In this document: one piece after another, positions 9,188 to 15,969 of the stretch
How positions within the stretch are numbered: the first letter of the stretch is position 1
Layout: each line of letters starts with the position of its first letter
From: Patulibacter sp. SYSU D01012
GTDB lineage: Bacteria; Actinomycetota; Thermoleophilia; Solirubrobacterales; Solirubrobacteraceae
DNA: 64,000 nucleotides
Assembly (NCBI RefSeq): GCF_017916475.1
Contig: NZ_JAFMTB010000001.1
Location: 124,001 to 188,000, forward strand
Direction: 5' to 3'
Position numbers and translations under genes: made by a program
The notes under the pieces: generated by a model
Databases searched by the model: none
The model's input: the letters and a program-made list of their open reading frames with translations, nothing else
Told to the model about the DNA's origin: nothing

Positions 9188-9922
9188 TCAGTCCGCGTCG
9201 GTCCAGGCGGCGCCGTCGCGCTCGACGCCCGCGCCGCCCAGCACCGTCCGCACGGTCAGCGCCAGGATCCGCACGTCCAGGCGCAGGGAGCGGTGCTGCA
9301 CGTACCAGCGGTCCAGCTCGATCCGCTCGGGCCACGACAGCTCGGCCCGTCCCTGCACCTGCGCCCACCCGGTCAGGCCGGGCCGGACGAGCAGGCGCTC
9401 GACCTGCCGCTCGTCGTAGCGCTCGATCTGGACGGGGACGGTCGGCCGCGGCCCGACGATCCCCATCTCGCCGCGCAGGACGTTGACGAGCTGCGGCAGC
9501 TCGTCGACCGACGTGCGGCGCAGCAGGCGACCCAGGCGGGTGATGCGCGCGTCGCCCTGCACGATCGCCAGCCCGGCGCCCATCGTCTCGGCGCCCTGCA
9601 CCATCGTGCGGACCTTCAGCACGTCGAACTCGCGCCCGTCCCGCCCGACGCGGCGCTGGCGGAAGATCGGGCTGCCGGGCGACTCCAGCCGCACCGCGAG
9701 GAGCACGAGGGCGAGCGGGACCGCCAGGACGACCAGCGCCACCGCGCTGACCGCCACCTCGGCGACGCGCCGGACCGCGTCGCCGGCGCGGGTGCCGCCG
9801 GGCCGGGCGATCGCGCCGTCGGGGCCGACCCGCAGCCCGTCGGCGCGCATCCGGGCGCGCAGCTCGGCGTGGGCGTCGGGCGCGCGGCCCGTCAGGTCGT
9901 GGACGCGCGGGGCGGCGGTCAT
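9188..9922 (-). CDS. Priming sugar-phosphate transferase (polyprenyl-phosphate)
   Basis: 244 aa, Bac_transf family (PF02397). One hydrophobic segment (residues 54-77) precedes the catalytic domain: KVRTMVQGAE, RLGRLLRRTSVDELPQLVNVL, GIVGPRPTVP and RPGLTGWAQVQG. It transfers a sugar-1-phosphate from a nucleotide sugar to undecaprenyl phosphate, the first step of exopolysaccharide or O-unit synthesis at the inner face of the membrane. The C-terminal WYVQHRSLRLDVRIL block is typical. It starts with ATG at 9922 in an ATGA overlap with a 36-codon reading frame, and GAGGG lies 6 nt upstream. The GT2 glycosyltransferase upstream probably works in the same pathway. Confidence 0.94.
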   Translation of the reverse strand: MTAAPRVHDLTGRAPDAHAELRARMRADGLRVGPDGAIARPGGTRAGDAVRRVAEVAVSAVALVVLAVPLALVLLAVRLESPGSPIFRQRRVGRDGREFDVLKVRTMVQGAETMGAGLAIVQGDARITRLGRLLRRTSVDELPQLVNVLRGEMGIVGPRPTVPVQIERYDERQVERLLVRPGLTGWAQVQGRAELSWPERIELDRWYVQHRSLRLDVRILALTVRTVLGGAGVERDGAAWTDAD

Positions 9923-10040
9923 CGGGTGCCCTCGGTGGGGATCGACCCCCGGCCGCGGCGGCCCGCGGGGCGCGGGGTCGCGCGGGGGCGGACGGACGGA
10001 CGCACGCCGGCGGCCGGGGCGGCGGTCATCGGGTGCCCTC
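9909..10040. repeat. 25-bp perfect direct repeat duplicating a gene junction
   Basis: The same 25 bp occurs at 9909-9933 and 10016-10040. It carries the ribosome-binding GAGGG, the overlapping ATGA stop/start and the first codons of the sugar transferase. The copies are 107 nt apart and bound the 36-codon frame between the two glycosyltransferase genes. Confidence 0.9.
9919..10029 (-). CDS. 36-codon frame between GT2 and sugar transferase
   Basis: The frame begins MTAAPAAG and ends PTEGTR. Its start overlaps the GT2 stop (ATGA) and its stop overlaps the sugar transferase start (ATGA). Both junctions are identical over 25 bp, so the frame probably arose by tandem duplication of the junction. 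Its content (Arg, Pro, Ala) shows no domain. It may exist only to pass ribosomes from one gene to the next. Confidence 0.4.
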   Translation of the reverse strand: MTAAPAAGVRPSVRPRATPRPAGRRGRGSIPTEGTR

Positions 10041-11204
10041 CGCCGGATCCCACCCGGCCGGGGTGCCGTGGCGCAGGTGGTCGCCGAGGCCGGCGGCGAT
10101 CGAGGCCGTCATCGAGACGTAGTACCGGCACAGCAGGAAGGGCCGCCAGCGCCAGCGGGTCGATGCGGCGGCGCCGAGCGCGACGGACAGGTGCGCGGCG
10201 AGCAGCAGCCGGTGCGGGCTCAGGAGGCGGCCGCGACGGGCCGCGACGACGCCGGCCAGCAGCGCGATCAGGTGCAGGAACGGGCTGGCGTAGCGCAGCC
10301 AGCGGTGGCTCACGAGCGCCGCCAGGTACGCGGGCGGCAGGCCGGTCGGGTCGAGGAGCCCGCCGCGCAGGCCGCCGTCCTCGCCGCCGCGCAGGATCAC
10401 GCGCCAGGCCTGGTTCATCATCCGCCGCTTGCGCCGCCACTCCCCGTCGATGGAGGGCACCATCGGCTCGCTGGCCCGGGCCGTCGGGCGGTCGACGGCG
10501 AGCAGGCCGGCGCGGACGGTCTGGTGCGGCAGGGCCAGGTCGTGGCCGAACGCCACGCGCAGCCGCGGCCACAGCTCGGCGCGCAGCGCGTAGATCGCGC
10601 CGTTGCCGGCGGTGACCGACCACCAGTCGCTCTCCAGCCGGCGCAGGGCCATCTCGAGCCGCCAGTACGCGCCCTCCTGGTTCGTGGCGCCGTCGCCGGC
10701 GAGGAAGGACACGCGACCGCACGCGTAGCCCACCCGCGGGTCGGCGAACGCCGCGACGAGCTGCTCGAGCGCGTCCGGCTGCCACAGCGTGTTGGCGTCG
10801 GAGAAGGCCAGGATCTCGCCGTCCGCGCGCGCGACGCCGCCCGCCTGCGCGTGGTGCTTGCCGCCGCGGGGCAGCTCGAGCACCAGGTCGGCGCCGGCGG
10901 CGCGGGCGCGCTCGGCGGTGCGGTCCGTCGAGCCGTCGCAGGCCACGACGATCTGCACGCGGTCGGCGGGGTACGTCTGCGCACGCAGCCGCTCGACGGT
11001 CGCGGCGATCGCGTCCTCCTCGGCGTACGCGGCGACGATCACCGACACGCGCGGGGCGTCCGGGCCGGCGGGCGGCGCCGGCGCGGCCTCGCGGCCGTCC
11101 GTCACGCGGCCCAGGCCGGCGCGGCGGGCCAGGCGCAGGAAGACGCCCCAGCCGGCGTGGGTCCAGGCGAGCAGGCCGAGGGTCAGCAGGTGCAGCGCGC
11201 GCAC
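10026..11204 (-). CDS. GT2 glycosyltransferase, membrane-bound
   Basis: 392 aa. An N-terminal hydrophobic segment (residues 1-25, LHLLTLGLLAWTHAGWGVFL) is followed by the GT-A domain: VSVIVAAYAEEDAIAATVERL, VACDGSTDRTAE, ILAFSDANTLW (metal-binding Asp), ALRRLESDWWSVTAGNGAIYA and the acceptor motif RRKRRMMNQAW (QxxRW-like). Two or three C-terminal membrane segments follow. This layout matches processive or polyprenyl-linked GT2 enzymes. The GTG at 11204 lies 6 nt after GACGAT and is divergent from the acetyltransferase gene. Donor sugar is unknown. Confidence 0.88.
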   Translation of the reverse strand: MRALHLLTLGLLAWTHAGWGVFLRLARRAGLGRVTDGREAAPAPPAGPDAPRVSVIVAAYAEEDAIAATVERLRAQTYPADRVQIVVACDGSTDRTAERARAAGADLVLELPRGGKHHAQAGGVARADGEILAFSDANTLWQPDALEQLVAAFADPRVGYACGRVSFLAGDGATNQEGAYWRLEMALRRLESDWWSVTAGNGAIYALRAELWPRLRVAFGHDLALPHQTVRAGLLAVDRPTARASEPMVPSIDGEWRRKRRMMNQAWRVILRGGEDGGLRGGLLDPTGLPPAYLAALVSHRWLRYASPFLHLIALLAGVVAARRGRLLSPHRLLLAAHLSVALGAAASTRWRWRPFLLCRYYVSMTASIAAGLGDHLRHGTPAGWDPAEGTR

Positions 11205-11210
11205 GGGGTG

Positions 11211-11238
11211 ATCGTCCCAGAGGCTCCGTCGGTACCGT
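11211..11238. promoter_or_regulatory. Divergent pair of candidate leaderless promoters
   Basis: On the minus strand GACGAT (11211-11216) ends 6 nt before the GTG at 11204. On the plus strand TACCGT (11233-11238) ends 8 nt before the ATG at 11247. The two start codons are only 42 nt apart, so the promoters must overlap. Confidence 0.45.
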
Positions 11239-11246
11239 CGCCCGAC

Positions 11247-11951
11247 ATGGACCTGGACGCGGAGCTCGGCACGCCGGTCGACTGGGAGGGCGCCCGCGCG
11301 CCGGGGGACGACGTGCTCGCGGGCGAGCGGGTGCGCCTGGAGCCGCTGCACGAGGTCCGCCACCTGGACGACCTGTGGGCGGCCGCGCACGAGGGCGACC
11401 CGCGGCTGTGGGACTACCTGCCGTTCGGCCCGTTCGCCGACCGGGACGACTTCGGCCGGTGGCTGCACGCCGGCGCGCACGCGCACGAGACGACCGACCA
11501 GCGGTTCTACGCGATCGTCGACGCCGCGACCGGCCGGGCCGCCGGCATGATCGCCTACCTGCGGATCGCCCCCGCCCTGGGCCGCATCGAGATCGGCAAC
11601 ATCTGGTTCGGCGCGGCGCTCCAGCGCACCCCGGCGGCGACCGAGGCCATCTTCCTCGCCGCCAGCCACGCCTTCGACGACCTGGGCATGCGCCGCCTCG
11701 AGTGGAAGTGCAACGCGCTGAACGCCCGCTCCCGCCGCGCCGCCGCGCGCTTCGGCTTCACGTACGAGGGCACCTTCCGCCAGGACCAGGTCGTGAAGGG
11801 CCGCAACCGCGACACGGCGTGGTTCTCGATCCTGGACGGCGAGTGGCCCGCGGTGCGCGACGGGTTCGCGGCCTGGCTGGCGCCGGAGAACTTCGACGCG
11901 GAGGGGCGCCAGCGGCGCGGGCTGGCCGAGCTGCGCGGCACGGCGGGCTGA
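11247..11951 (+). CDS. RimJ/RimL-family GNAT acetyltransferase
   Basis: 234 aa. It has the layout of the RimJ/RimL subgroup: GERVRLEPLHEVRHLDDLWAA near residue 25, AAGMIAYLRIAPALGRIEIGN (strands 4-5 region), and LEWKCNALNARSRRAAARFGF, the conserved RxxxxxxxFGF coenzyme-A segment, followed by YEGTFRQDQVVKGRNRDTAWFSI. Members acetylate protein N termini or small amines. Start ATG at 11247 follows TACCGT by 8 nt with no Shine-Dalgarno. Close homologues are widespread; the substrate cannot be read from sequence. Confidence 0.93.
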   Translation: MDLDAELGTPVDWEGARAPGDDVLAGERVRLEPLHEVRHLDDLWAAAHEGDPRLWDYLPFGPFADRDDFGRWLHAGAHAHETTDQRFYAIVDAATGRAAGMIAYLRIAPALGRIEIGNIWFGAALQRTPAATEAIFLAASHAFDDLGMRRLEWKCNALNARSRRAAARFGFTYEGTFRQDQVVKGRNRDTAWFSILDGEWPAVRDGFAAWLAPENFDAEGRQRRGLAELRGTAG

Positions 11952-12586
11952 GCGGGCGATGCGCGCGGGGCGCGGGTGCGACGCGGAGCGCGGCGAGCTG
12001 CAGGCGCGAGCTGCGGGCGGTGAGCTGCGGGCGGGCGATGCGCGGGGCGCGGGTGCGACACGGAGCGCGGCGAGCCGCAGGCGGCGAGCTGCGGGCGGGC
12101 GATGGGCGCGACGCGCGGGCGCGGCGAGGCGCGTCCGTGGGGACGCTGAGGCGGGGGAGGCGAATCGAGGGGCCCCGCGACGCGCGTCGCGGGGCCGGCG
12201 GGCGCGGACCCAGAGGGCGGGCGTCGGCCCGCGTGAGACGGATCGCGCGGGCCGGGCAAAACGGATCGCGCGGGCCGGGCGATTCGGGTTGTGGCCTGGG
12301 TGAGGCGGATCGCAGACCGAGGCGAGGCGGATTCCCGGGCCAGGTGAGGCGGATCCCGCTGGCGAGGCGGATCGTGTCGAGGGAAGCGCAGGAAGCCGCC
12401 TCACCAGCGCATCTCGCCTCGGCTTTCCCGGAGGTCGCCTCGGCTGCCCGCGAAGTCGCCTCACCTGCGCATCCCGCCTCGGCTTCCCGGGAAGTCGCCG
12501 CGCCCGCCCGGAACGCCGTCTCGCCCTCCCGCGAAGTCGCCGCGCCCTCCGAGGAAGTCGCCCCGCCCGCCCGGGAAGCCGCCTCC
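11952..12586. repeat. Convergent intergenic region built of two inverted short-repeat arrays
   Basis: No credible gene is seen. 11954-12105 holds a duplicated GC-rich block containing GCGCGGGTGCGAC. 12233-12383 holds about seven degenerate units of 18-24 nt around GTGAGGCGGATC, two of them exact (ACGGATCGCGCGGGCCGGGC at 12238-12257 and 12261-12280). 12390-12590 holds about eight units around GAAGTCGCC. The second array contains the complement of the first (GGTGAGGCG versus CGCCTCACC), so the region could fold on itself. Confidence 0.75.
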
Positions 12587-13531
12587 TCAGCCCCGCGCCC
12601 CCAGGTGCCGGAGCTTCTCGGGGTTGCGCACGACCCGCACCGCGGCGATGCGCCCGTCGACCACGTCGAACGCGAAGACCGCGTCGATCGTGCCGTCGCC
12701 GTGGCGCAGGATCCGCCCCGGCTGGCCGTTGACGCGGGCCGGCTCGAACGTCACGTCGTGGCGGCCGCGGCGCCGCGGGTGGGTGTGGACGAGGAACCGC
12801 GCGACGGCCGCCGCGCCGCGCACCGGGATCTTCGCCGCGATCACCACGCCGCCGCCGTCGCCCCACAGGACGACGTCCTCGGCGAGCACGGCCTCGAGGC
12901 CCTGCAGGTCGCCGCCGTCCGCCGCGGCCAGGAAGCGCGCGACGAGCCGCTCGCGGGCCGCGTCGTCGGCGTCGAACCGCGGGCGTCCCGCCGCGACGTG
13001 GCGCTTCGCGCGCGAGACGAGCTGCCGCGCGTTGTCGGGCGTGCGATCGATGACCTCGGCGATGCGCGCGTAGTCGTAGTCGAACACCTCGCGCAGCAGG
13101 AACGCCGCGCGCTCCACCGGCGTCAGACGCTCGAGCGCGACGAGCAGCGCCTGCGACAGCGTGTCGGCCAGCTCCGCCCGCTCCGCCGGCCCGGGCCCCG
13201 GGTCCTCGAGCAGCGGCTCGGGCAGCCACGGCCCGGGGTACGCCTCGCGGCGGACGCGGGCCGAGCGCAGGACGTCGATCGCCAGCCGCGTGGCCACGGT
13301 GGTGGCCCAGGCCGCGGCGTTCTCGACCGGGTCCTCGGTGGCCGCCAGCCGGATCACGGTCTCCTGGGCGACGTCCTCCGCCTCGGCGACGCTGCCGAGC
13401 ATGCGGTACGCGACGGCGAACGCCGCGCGGCGGGGGTCCTCCTCGTGCTCGTCGCGCGGCATCGTCGGCTGCGCCGGAGTCTCGCGCACGGGCCCCGCCG
13501 ACGGGGCGTCCGCGCCGTCGCGTCGCGGCAT
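12587..13531 (-). CDS. ECF41-like extracytoplasmic-function sigma factor
   Basis: 314 aa. Sigma-2 is AYRMLGSVAEAEDVAQETV and sigma-4 is LTPVERAAFLLREVFDYDY followed by IAEVIDRTPDNARQLVSRA. The C terminus is a SnoaL-like extension that in the ECF41 group controls the sigma factor's own activity in place of an anti-sigma factor. ECF41 landmarks are visible: WLPEP in the linker, DGGG (usually DGGGK, here DGGGV) and NPEKL near the end. The upstream gene is a carboxymuconolactone-decarboxylase-type protein, the classic ECF41 partner and target. The ATG at 13531 follows that gene by 8 nt with a GGAGGGG-like ribosome site; a second ATG at 13462 is possible. Confidence 0.92.
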   Translation of the reverse strand: MPRRDGADAPSAGPVRETPAQPTMPRDEHEEDPRRAAFAVAYRMLGSVAEAEDVAQETVIRLAATEDPVENAAAWATTVATRLAIDVLRSARVRREAYPGPWLPEPLLEDPGPGPAERAELADTLSQALLVALERLTPVERAAFLLREVFDYDYARIAEVIDRTPDNARQLVSRAKRHVAAGRPRFDADDAARERLVARFLAAADGGDLQGLEAVLAEDVVLWGDGGGVVIAAKIPVRGAAAVARFLVHTHPRRRGRHDVTFEPARVNGQPGRILRHGDGTIDAVFAFDVVDGRIAAVRVVRNPEKLRHLGARG

Positions 13532-13539
13532 CGCCGGCC

Positions 13540-14010
13540 CTACCCCTCCGCCGTCCAGCTGGCCGGGACCATGCGCGTGGCCACCGCGAGGCGGTTCCAG
13601 AAGTTGATGGCGGCGATCTGCAGCAGGACGTTCGCCAGCTCGCCCTCGTCGAGCTGCGCGGCGGCGGCCGCCCAGACGTCGTCGGGGACGTGCGTCTCGG
13701 AGACGAGCGTGACCGCGTCCGTCAGCGCCAGCACGGTCCGCTCGCGGACGTCGAAGTACGGGCTCTCGGCGTGGGCGGCGAGCTGCGCCAGGCGGACGTC
13801 GCGCTCGCCGGCGGCCTTCGCGGCGGCCCAGTGCATGTCGAGGCAGAACGCGCAGCCGTTGATCTGCGACGCGCGGAGCTTGACGAGCTCCTTCAGGACC
13901 GGGTCCAGGTCGATGCGCTCCTCCACGCGGGCCATCGCCGCGTAGACGGGCTTGGCGTGGGCGAAGACGTCGAGGCGGGGCTCGGGGGCGGGGTGGGTGG
14001 TGGTGCTCAT
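13540..14010 (-). CDS. Carboxymuconolactone decarboxylase / AhpD-like protein
   Basis: 156 aa, all-helical CMD family (PF02627). The redox motif is CAFCLDMHWAAA (CxxC followed by His), as in AhpD-type peroxidase partners. Other landmarks are LVKLRASQINGC and AINFWNRLAVATRMVPAS. Members act as peroxidases or thiol oxidoreductases. The gene precedes an ECF41-like sigma factor in an operon, the arrangement in which the sigma factor directs transcription of the CMD gene. The ATG at 14010 has GGGGAGG immediately upstream, which decides the start. Its substrate is unknown. Confidence 0.93.
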   Translation of the reverse strand: MSTTTHPAPEPRLDVFAHAKPVYAAMARVEERIDLDPVLKELVKLRASQINGCAFCLDMHWAAAKAAGERDVRLAQLAAHAESPYFDVRERTVLALTDAVTLVSETHVPDDVWAAAAAQLDEGELANVLLQIAAINFWNRLAVATRMVPASWTAEG

Positions 14011-14082
14011 GCCTCCCCGACGAGACAGCCGCCGCGCGTGTGACAGCCCGTCGCCACCCGTGCGGGCGGGGACGACGGACGC

Positions 14083-14141
14083 GGTCGGGGGCGCGGCGCA
14101 CCCCCGACCGGCCGACGCCCGGGCGCGTCGCGCCCGGGCGT
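14083..14141 (-). terminator. Two tandem hairpins after the small membrane protein gene
   Basis: 14115-14141 forms an 11-bp stem (ACGCCCGGGCG) with a 5-nt loop, starting 5 nt after the stop codon at 14147. 14083-14109 forms a second 9-bp stem (GGTCGGGGG). They probably end transcription of the gene at 14147-14482 before the CMD/sigma operon. Confidence 0.65.
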
Positions 14142-14146
14142 GGGGA

Positions 14147-14482
14147 TCAGCGGTGGTCGTCGCCGCGGTCGCTGTTCGTGCCGTCGGCCCAGTAGGGCTC
14201 GCGGCTGCCGGACTTCGCCAGGCCACGGCTGATGAAGTACGCGCCGGCCACGATCGACACGTAGAGCCACGCCTGCCGGGCGATGAACTCGTCGTCCCCG
14301 CTGTCGCCGCCCTTGACGACGAGCGCCGAGACGAGGATGCCGACGATCACGACGACCATCGCGACGAACTCGGTGGTCTTGAACGCGTGCTTCGTCTCGG
14401 TGCTGAGGCGGACAGGGCGCGAGCCGCTGCGTCCGGCCGCCGTGCCCGCGTCGCCGCGGCCGGAGGTGGTGCTGGTGGACAT
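14147..14482 (-). CDS. Small two-TM membrane protein, uncharacterised
   Basis: 111 aa. A Ser/Thr/Gly-rich N-terminal 35 residues precede TEFVAMVVVIVGILVSALVV (first membrane span), a short Asp-rich loop (GGDSGDDEF) and QAWLYVSIVAGAYFISRGLAK (second span), then a charged tail. Both termini should face the cytoplasm. AAGGAGA lies 7 nt before the ATG at 14482, a clear ribosome site. I do not recognise a characterised family; similar short proteins occur in related actinobacteria. It is bracketed by hairpins on both sides, so it is probably a single-gene unit. Confidence 0.75.
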   Translation of the reverse strand: MSTSTTSGRGDAGTAAGRSGSRPVRLSTETKHAFKTTEFVAMVVVIVGILVSALVVKGGDSGDDEFIARQAWLYVSIVAGAYFISRGLAKSGSREPYWADGTNSDRGDDHR

Positions 14483-14548
14483 GCTGTCTCCTTGGGTTGG
14501 ACGACGGACGCGAGCGAGCTGTCCGTCGTCCCCCCTGGCTGCCCAGGT

Positions 14549-14608
14549 CCGGGTTCCCCAAACCCGGCCGATCCGCCCGTGCCCGGGCGGCACCGCCCGA
14601 GCACGGGC
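14549..14608 (-). terminator. Strong hairpins after the GT4 gene
   Basis: 14575-14608 folds as GCCCGTGC plus CGGGCGG pairing with CCGCCCG plus GCACGGGC, 15 pairs with one mismatch, 15 nt past the GT4 stop. A second hairpin CCGGGTT/AACCCGG occupies 14549-14567. Confidence 0.7.
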
Positions 14609-14623
14609 CGGCCCGACCCGCGC

Positions 14624-15736
14624 TCAGCCGTCCAGCAGCCCCCGGTACACCGCCCGATGGGCCGCCGCGATCGCGTCCCACGAGTAGGGCCCGGCCGCCA
14701 GCTCGGCCGCGCGGGCCGCCAGCGCCTCGCGGCGCGGACGGTCGCCCAGCAGCCGGCCGAGGGCGTCCGCCAGGGCGGGCGCGTCGCCGGGTGGGACCAG
14801 CTCGGCGGCGCCCTCGCGCGCGATCTCGGGGAAGCCGCCCACGGCGCTCAGCACCGTCGGCTTGCCGAACGCGAGGGCGGTGAAGAGGACGCCGGACTGG
14901 TCGATCTCGCGGTACGGCAGGACGACGGCGTCGGCGCGGGCGAAGAACGCCGCGGCCTCCTCGTCCGCCACGAAGCGGTCGACGAAGCGCACGCCGGCCG
15001 GGGCGGTCCGGCGCATGGCGGAGACGTCCATCTTCGGCAGGCCGACGATCCACAGCTCGGCCGCGGGCTCGCCGTCGCCGGCCAGGCGACGCCACGCCTC
15101 GAGCAGCACGTCGACGCCCTTGTACGGCCGCAGCAGCCCGAAGAACAGGACGACGGGGCGCTTGACCCGATCGAGCGGCGCGGGGAGCAGCGCCGGCTCC
15201 AGCGTCGTCAGGTGGCGGAACGCGCCGTGCGGGATCAGGTGGACGCGCGCCGGATCGATGCCCAGGTCCTCGACCAGCCGGCGGCGGCCGTGGGCGGAGT
15301 GGACGACCGTGGCGTCGACGCGCTCGTACAGCCGCCGCTGGGCGTCGCGCTGGCCGCGGCGCGCCTCGCGCGGGAGCACGTCGTGGGCGGTCAGGACGAC
15401 GGGCCGGTCGCGCGGGAGCAGGCGGACGTCGACGTGCTGGACGGCGAGCCACTGGAAGTGCACGACGTCGGCGTCGCGGGCCGTCCGCGCCAGGCGCCGC
15501 ATGTCGGGCACGTGCTGGGCGACCTTCGCCGCGCGCCGCAGCCGCGACCCGGCCGGCCCGACCGCGCGGCGGTAGAACGCCCGCTCGATGACGTACCCCT
15601 CCGGCGGCGGGACGCGGCCGTACGGGAAGTCGCTCGTCATCAGCGTCACCCGGTCGCCGCCGCGCGCGAGGGCCGACGCCAGGGCGTGGTCGTACGGCGG
15701 GGTGTAGGCGGACGGGTCGACGAGCCGGACGTGCAC
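14624..15736 (-). CDS. GT4-family glycosyltransferase
   Basis: 370 aa, GT-B fold. The N-terminal domain starts HVRLVDPSAYTPPYDHALA (glycine-poor acceptor side), includes DVVHFQWLAVQHVDV and VLTAHDVLP. The C-terminal donor domain has VVLFFGLLRPYKGVDVLLEA, ELWIVGLPK, and the nucleotide-sugar motif EIDQSGVLFTALAFGKPTV followed by GFPEIAREG. Such enzymes add hexoses or related sugars to lipid or polysaccharide acceptors. The GTG at 15736 is chosen because TACCGT lies 9 nt upstream and the upstream codons are low-complexity Pro/Arg. It is divergent from a Ser/Thr kinase gene. Acceptor unknown. Confidence 0.9.
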   Translation of the reverse strand: MHVRLVDPSAYTPPYDHALASALARGGDRVTLMTSDFPYGRVPPPEGYVIERAFYRRAVGPAGSRLRRAAKVAQHVPDMRRLARTARDADVVHFQWLAVQHVDVRLLPRDRPVVLTAHDVLPREARRGQRDAQRRLYERVDATVVHSAHGRRRLVEDLGIDPARVHLIPHGAFRHLTTLEPALLPAPLDRVKRPVVLFFGLLRPYKGVDVLLEAWRRLAGDGEPAAELWIVGLPKMDVSAMRRTAPAGVRFVDRFVADEEAAAFFARADAVVLPYREIDQSGVLFTALAFGKPTVLSAVGGFPEIAREGAAELVPPGDAPALADALGRLLGDRPRREALAARAAELAAGPYSWDAIAAAHRAVYRGLLDG

Positions 15737-15745
15737 GGGGGGCGA

Positions 15746-15751
15746 ACGGTA
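15746..15751 (-). promoter_or_regulatory. Candidate -10 box for leaderless GT4 mRNA
   Basis: TACCGT on the minus strand ends 9 nt before the GTG at 15736; no Shine-Dalgarno sequence is present. Confidence 0.45.
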
Positions 15752-15800
15752 GCGGCGGGGCGGGGGCCGGCCGCGGACGGGCGGCGGGCGGGCGGGCGGG

Positions 15801-15851
15801 GCCGGGCGGCGGGCGAGGCCGGGCGGCGGGCGAGGCCGGGCGGCGGGCGAG
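15801..15851. repeat. 17-bp G-rich tandem repeat, three exact copies
   Basis: GCCGGGCGGCGGGCGAG is repeated at 15801, 15818 and 15835 in the GT4/kinase divergent gap, with further degenerate G-runs on both sides. The G-runs could form quadruplex structures on the plus strand. Confidence 0.9.
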
Positions 15852-15969
15852 GGACGGCGGGTGGCGGGCGAGGGACGGCCGACGGCGGCGGACGCGCCCA
15901 GCCCGTGCGGCTGCACGACGACGCCCGTCCGGCAGGACCGCGCCCGCGCGCGGCGTACGGGATCGGGAC

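Noticed and set aside
6104-10615. A 1503-codon open frame on the plus strand, with several others above 800 codons opposite known genes
   Set aside because: In DNA this GC-rich, antisense frames stay open. Their products are Arg/Ala/Gly-rich without domains, and the opposite strand encodes clear ABC and glycosyltransferase proteins.
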